Positions 62,790 through 64,000 of a DNA stretch of 64,000 nt are shown here, in pieces (positions within the stretch are counted from its first letter, which is position 1; every line of letters starts with the position of its first letter). The stretch is from positions 1,208,501 through 1,272,500 of the forward strand of contig NC_090124.1 in NCBI RefSeq assembly GCF_023973825.1, in the 5' to 3' direction. Both the position numbers and the translations under genes were made by a program. The DNA is from Plasmodium brasilianum. Its lineage: Eukaryota; Apicomplexa; Aconoidasida; Haemosporida; Plasmodiidae. Below the pieces are notes generated by a model. That model was not told the origin of the DNA. It saw only the letters and a list, made by a program, of their open reading frames with translations, and did not search any database.

Positions 62790-64000
62790 GGATGTAAAAG
62801 TAAAAATAATTAGCGTTCAAGATTATTTTTAAATATAGTTAATATAACAATTATTTTTTTCAAACAGCCTTTTTCTATATCATTTTTTTTTAAAATAATT
62901 ATTCTTTTAAATACATGTACGTATAATTAAACCATGTGCAACTTTAAAAAGAAGAAAAAAAGACATACGCACGTACGTACAACATATTTATATGTATGTA
63001 TATATATATGTACGTATGTATAAAAGTATGTATGTTTGTATGTATCTACGTTTGTATGTATCTACGTTTGTATGTATCTACGTTTGTATGTATCTACGTT
63101 TATATGTATGTATGTATGTATATATATATGTATGTATATACATTTGAACGTATTTGTATATTTGCGAATTTGTTTGCGCCACTTTTTCGGAACGTCAAAC
63201 AGATAAATTAAAAATATTGAATCGTTTCAAATATGTGCTAATTTTTCCCGTATTCTGGGTTATAATACCTAAGTTTTAAAGGGAAAACAATAAAATAAAA
63301 AAAAAAATAGCTTGTTAAATATGATACTATTATTTATATTTTTTCCATATATATAAGAATTATAAGTGGAATTTTTTCACAATATATTTTCCAATAACCA
63401 AAAAATATATTTGACAAATAAAAATTTTGTGCATATAATTATATAACGATAATAATTTCTTATTTCTTCGTTTTTTCTTATAATTTAAGAAGGCGTGAAA
63501 ATGTAAGGTATTCGGAAAAGAGTAAGAACAATGTTATTGAGTACAGTACAGAATCATATACATATGTATGTATGTATGTATGTATGCAATGTATGGGTGT
63601 ACGTATGTGCGTATGTATGTATATATGTGTGCGTCAACGAGCTATGCAAACACACACATTATAGAAATGAGAAACGAAAATATTCCAAATGCCAAATGGA
63701 GCTCATGTGTCTTTTGTATAAGGAGAATCTTTGAATTTATAAGCTATGACTTTTAATTAATTCCTTAGATGCTACTTCCTAAATTACGTCTATAAAAACA
63801 TGAATGAAGCTTTTCGCTACACGACATTAATACAACCATTGGATCTACGTGTTTCTTTCTGCGCCTTTTATAAAAACAAACAAAAAAAAAATTTCTAATA
63901 TAATTGAAATAACTAAAATAAATGAAATATACAAAATAAATAAATCATACAAAATATACAAAATAAATAAAACATACAAAATATACAAAATAAATAAAAT
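62790..64000. other. SOD2 3' flank and spacer to the window end
   Basis: A+T-rich. It contains the 16-bp repeat at 63035-63110 and TATG repeats at 63558-63620. A plus-strand frame after ATTATAG at 63663 (MRNENIPNAKWSSCVFCIRR, stop near 63752) has protein-like composition and might be an exon of a downstream gene, but no partner exon is visible. The end is an ACAAAATAAATAA-type repeat. Confidence 0.5.
63035..63110. repeat. 16-bp TTTGTATGTATCTACG repeat
   Basis: Four copies of TTTGTATGTATCTACG starting at 63035, 63051, 63067 and 63083, continuing into TATG tetranucleotides. Confidence 0.9.

Noticed and set aside
63740..63870. Short minus-strand frame MVVLMSCSEKLHSCFYRR
   Set aside because: Only 24 codons, overlapping another plus-strand candidate, with no splice context; chance cannot be ruled out.

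Overview
The window is nuclear DNA of a malaria parasite (genus Plasmodium). It is extremely A+T-rich, with long (TA)n and poly(A)/poly(T) runs between genes, small GT-AG introns, and proteins swollen by asparagine, serine and lysine low-complexity inserts. The gene order also fits: PIG-L, PHD-type SNF2/ISWI ATPase, APC11, hexokinase, RNase H2 subunit A, TKL4 kinase, SUV3-like helicase, splicing factor 1, SOD2. From memory this matches a block of P. falciparum chromosome 6 (about PF3D7_0624700 down to PF3D7_0623500). Long intergenic spacers, up to 6 kb, suggest a non-falciparum species, which I cannot name from the sequence.

Layout. 0-28.5 kb: last exon of PIG-L (+); a 2,881-codon chromatin remodeller (-); a 5 kb spacer with two exon-like segments; APC11 (-); a spliced micro-gene for a 62-residue membrane protein (-) that diverges from a 577-residue secreted protein resembling a decayed Sey1/atlastin-type GTPase (+); a six-exon gene with one CPW-WPC-like cysteine domain (-); a seven-exon gene of unknown function (+); and a basic 286-residue protein of unknown function (-). 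28.5-43.3 kb: hexokinase (-), RNase H2A (-), long spacers with minisatellites, and two candidate small spliced genes (+). 43.3-64 kb: TKL4 (+), SUV3-like helicase (+) converging on SF1 (-), nine-exon SOD2 (+), and a spacer.

Functions. These are mostly housekeeping genes that are neighbours but not one pathway: chromatin remodelling, cell-cycle ubiquitination, glycolysis, genome maintenance, signalling, organelle RNA turnover, intron recognition, superoxide removal and GPI-anchor synthesis. Exon models for the spliced genes were built by hand from reading frame, phase and GT-AG sites; every junction stated keeps the frame.

Main leads: the degenerate GTPase-like secreted protein; an 11-bp tandem duplication that ends the SUV3-like reading frame early; a kinase domain split by about 1,090 residues between its glycine loop and its lysine; a single-domain CPW-WPC-like gene; and several small spliced genes in apparently empty spacers. 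No tRNA, rRNA, CRISPR array or transposon was seen.
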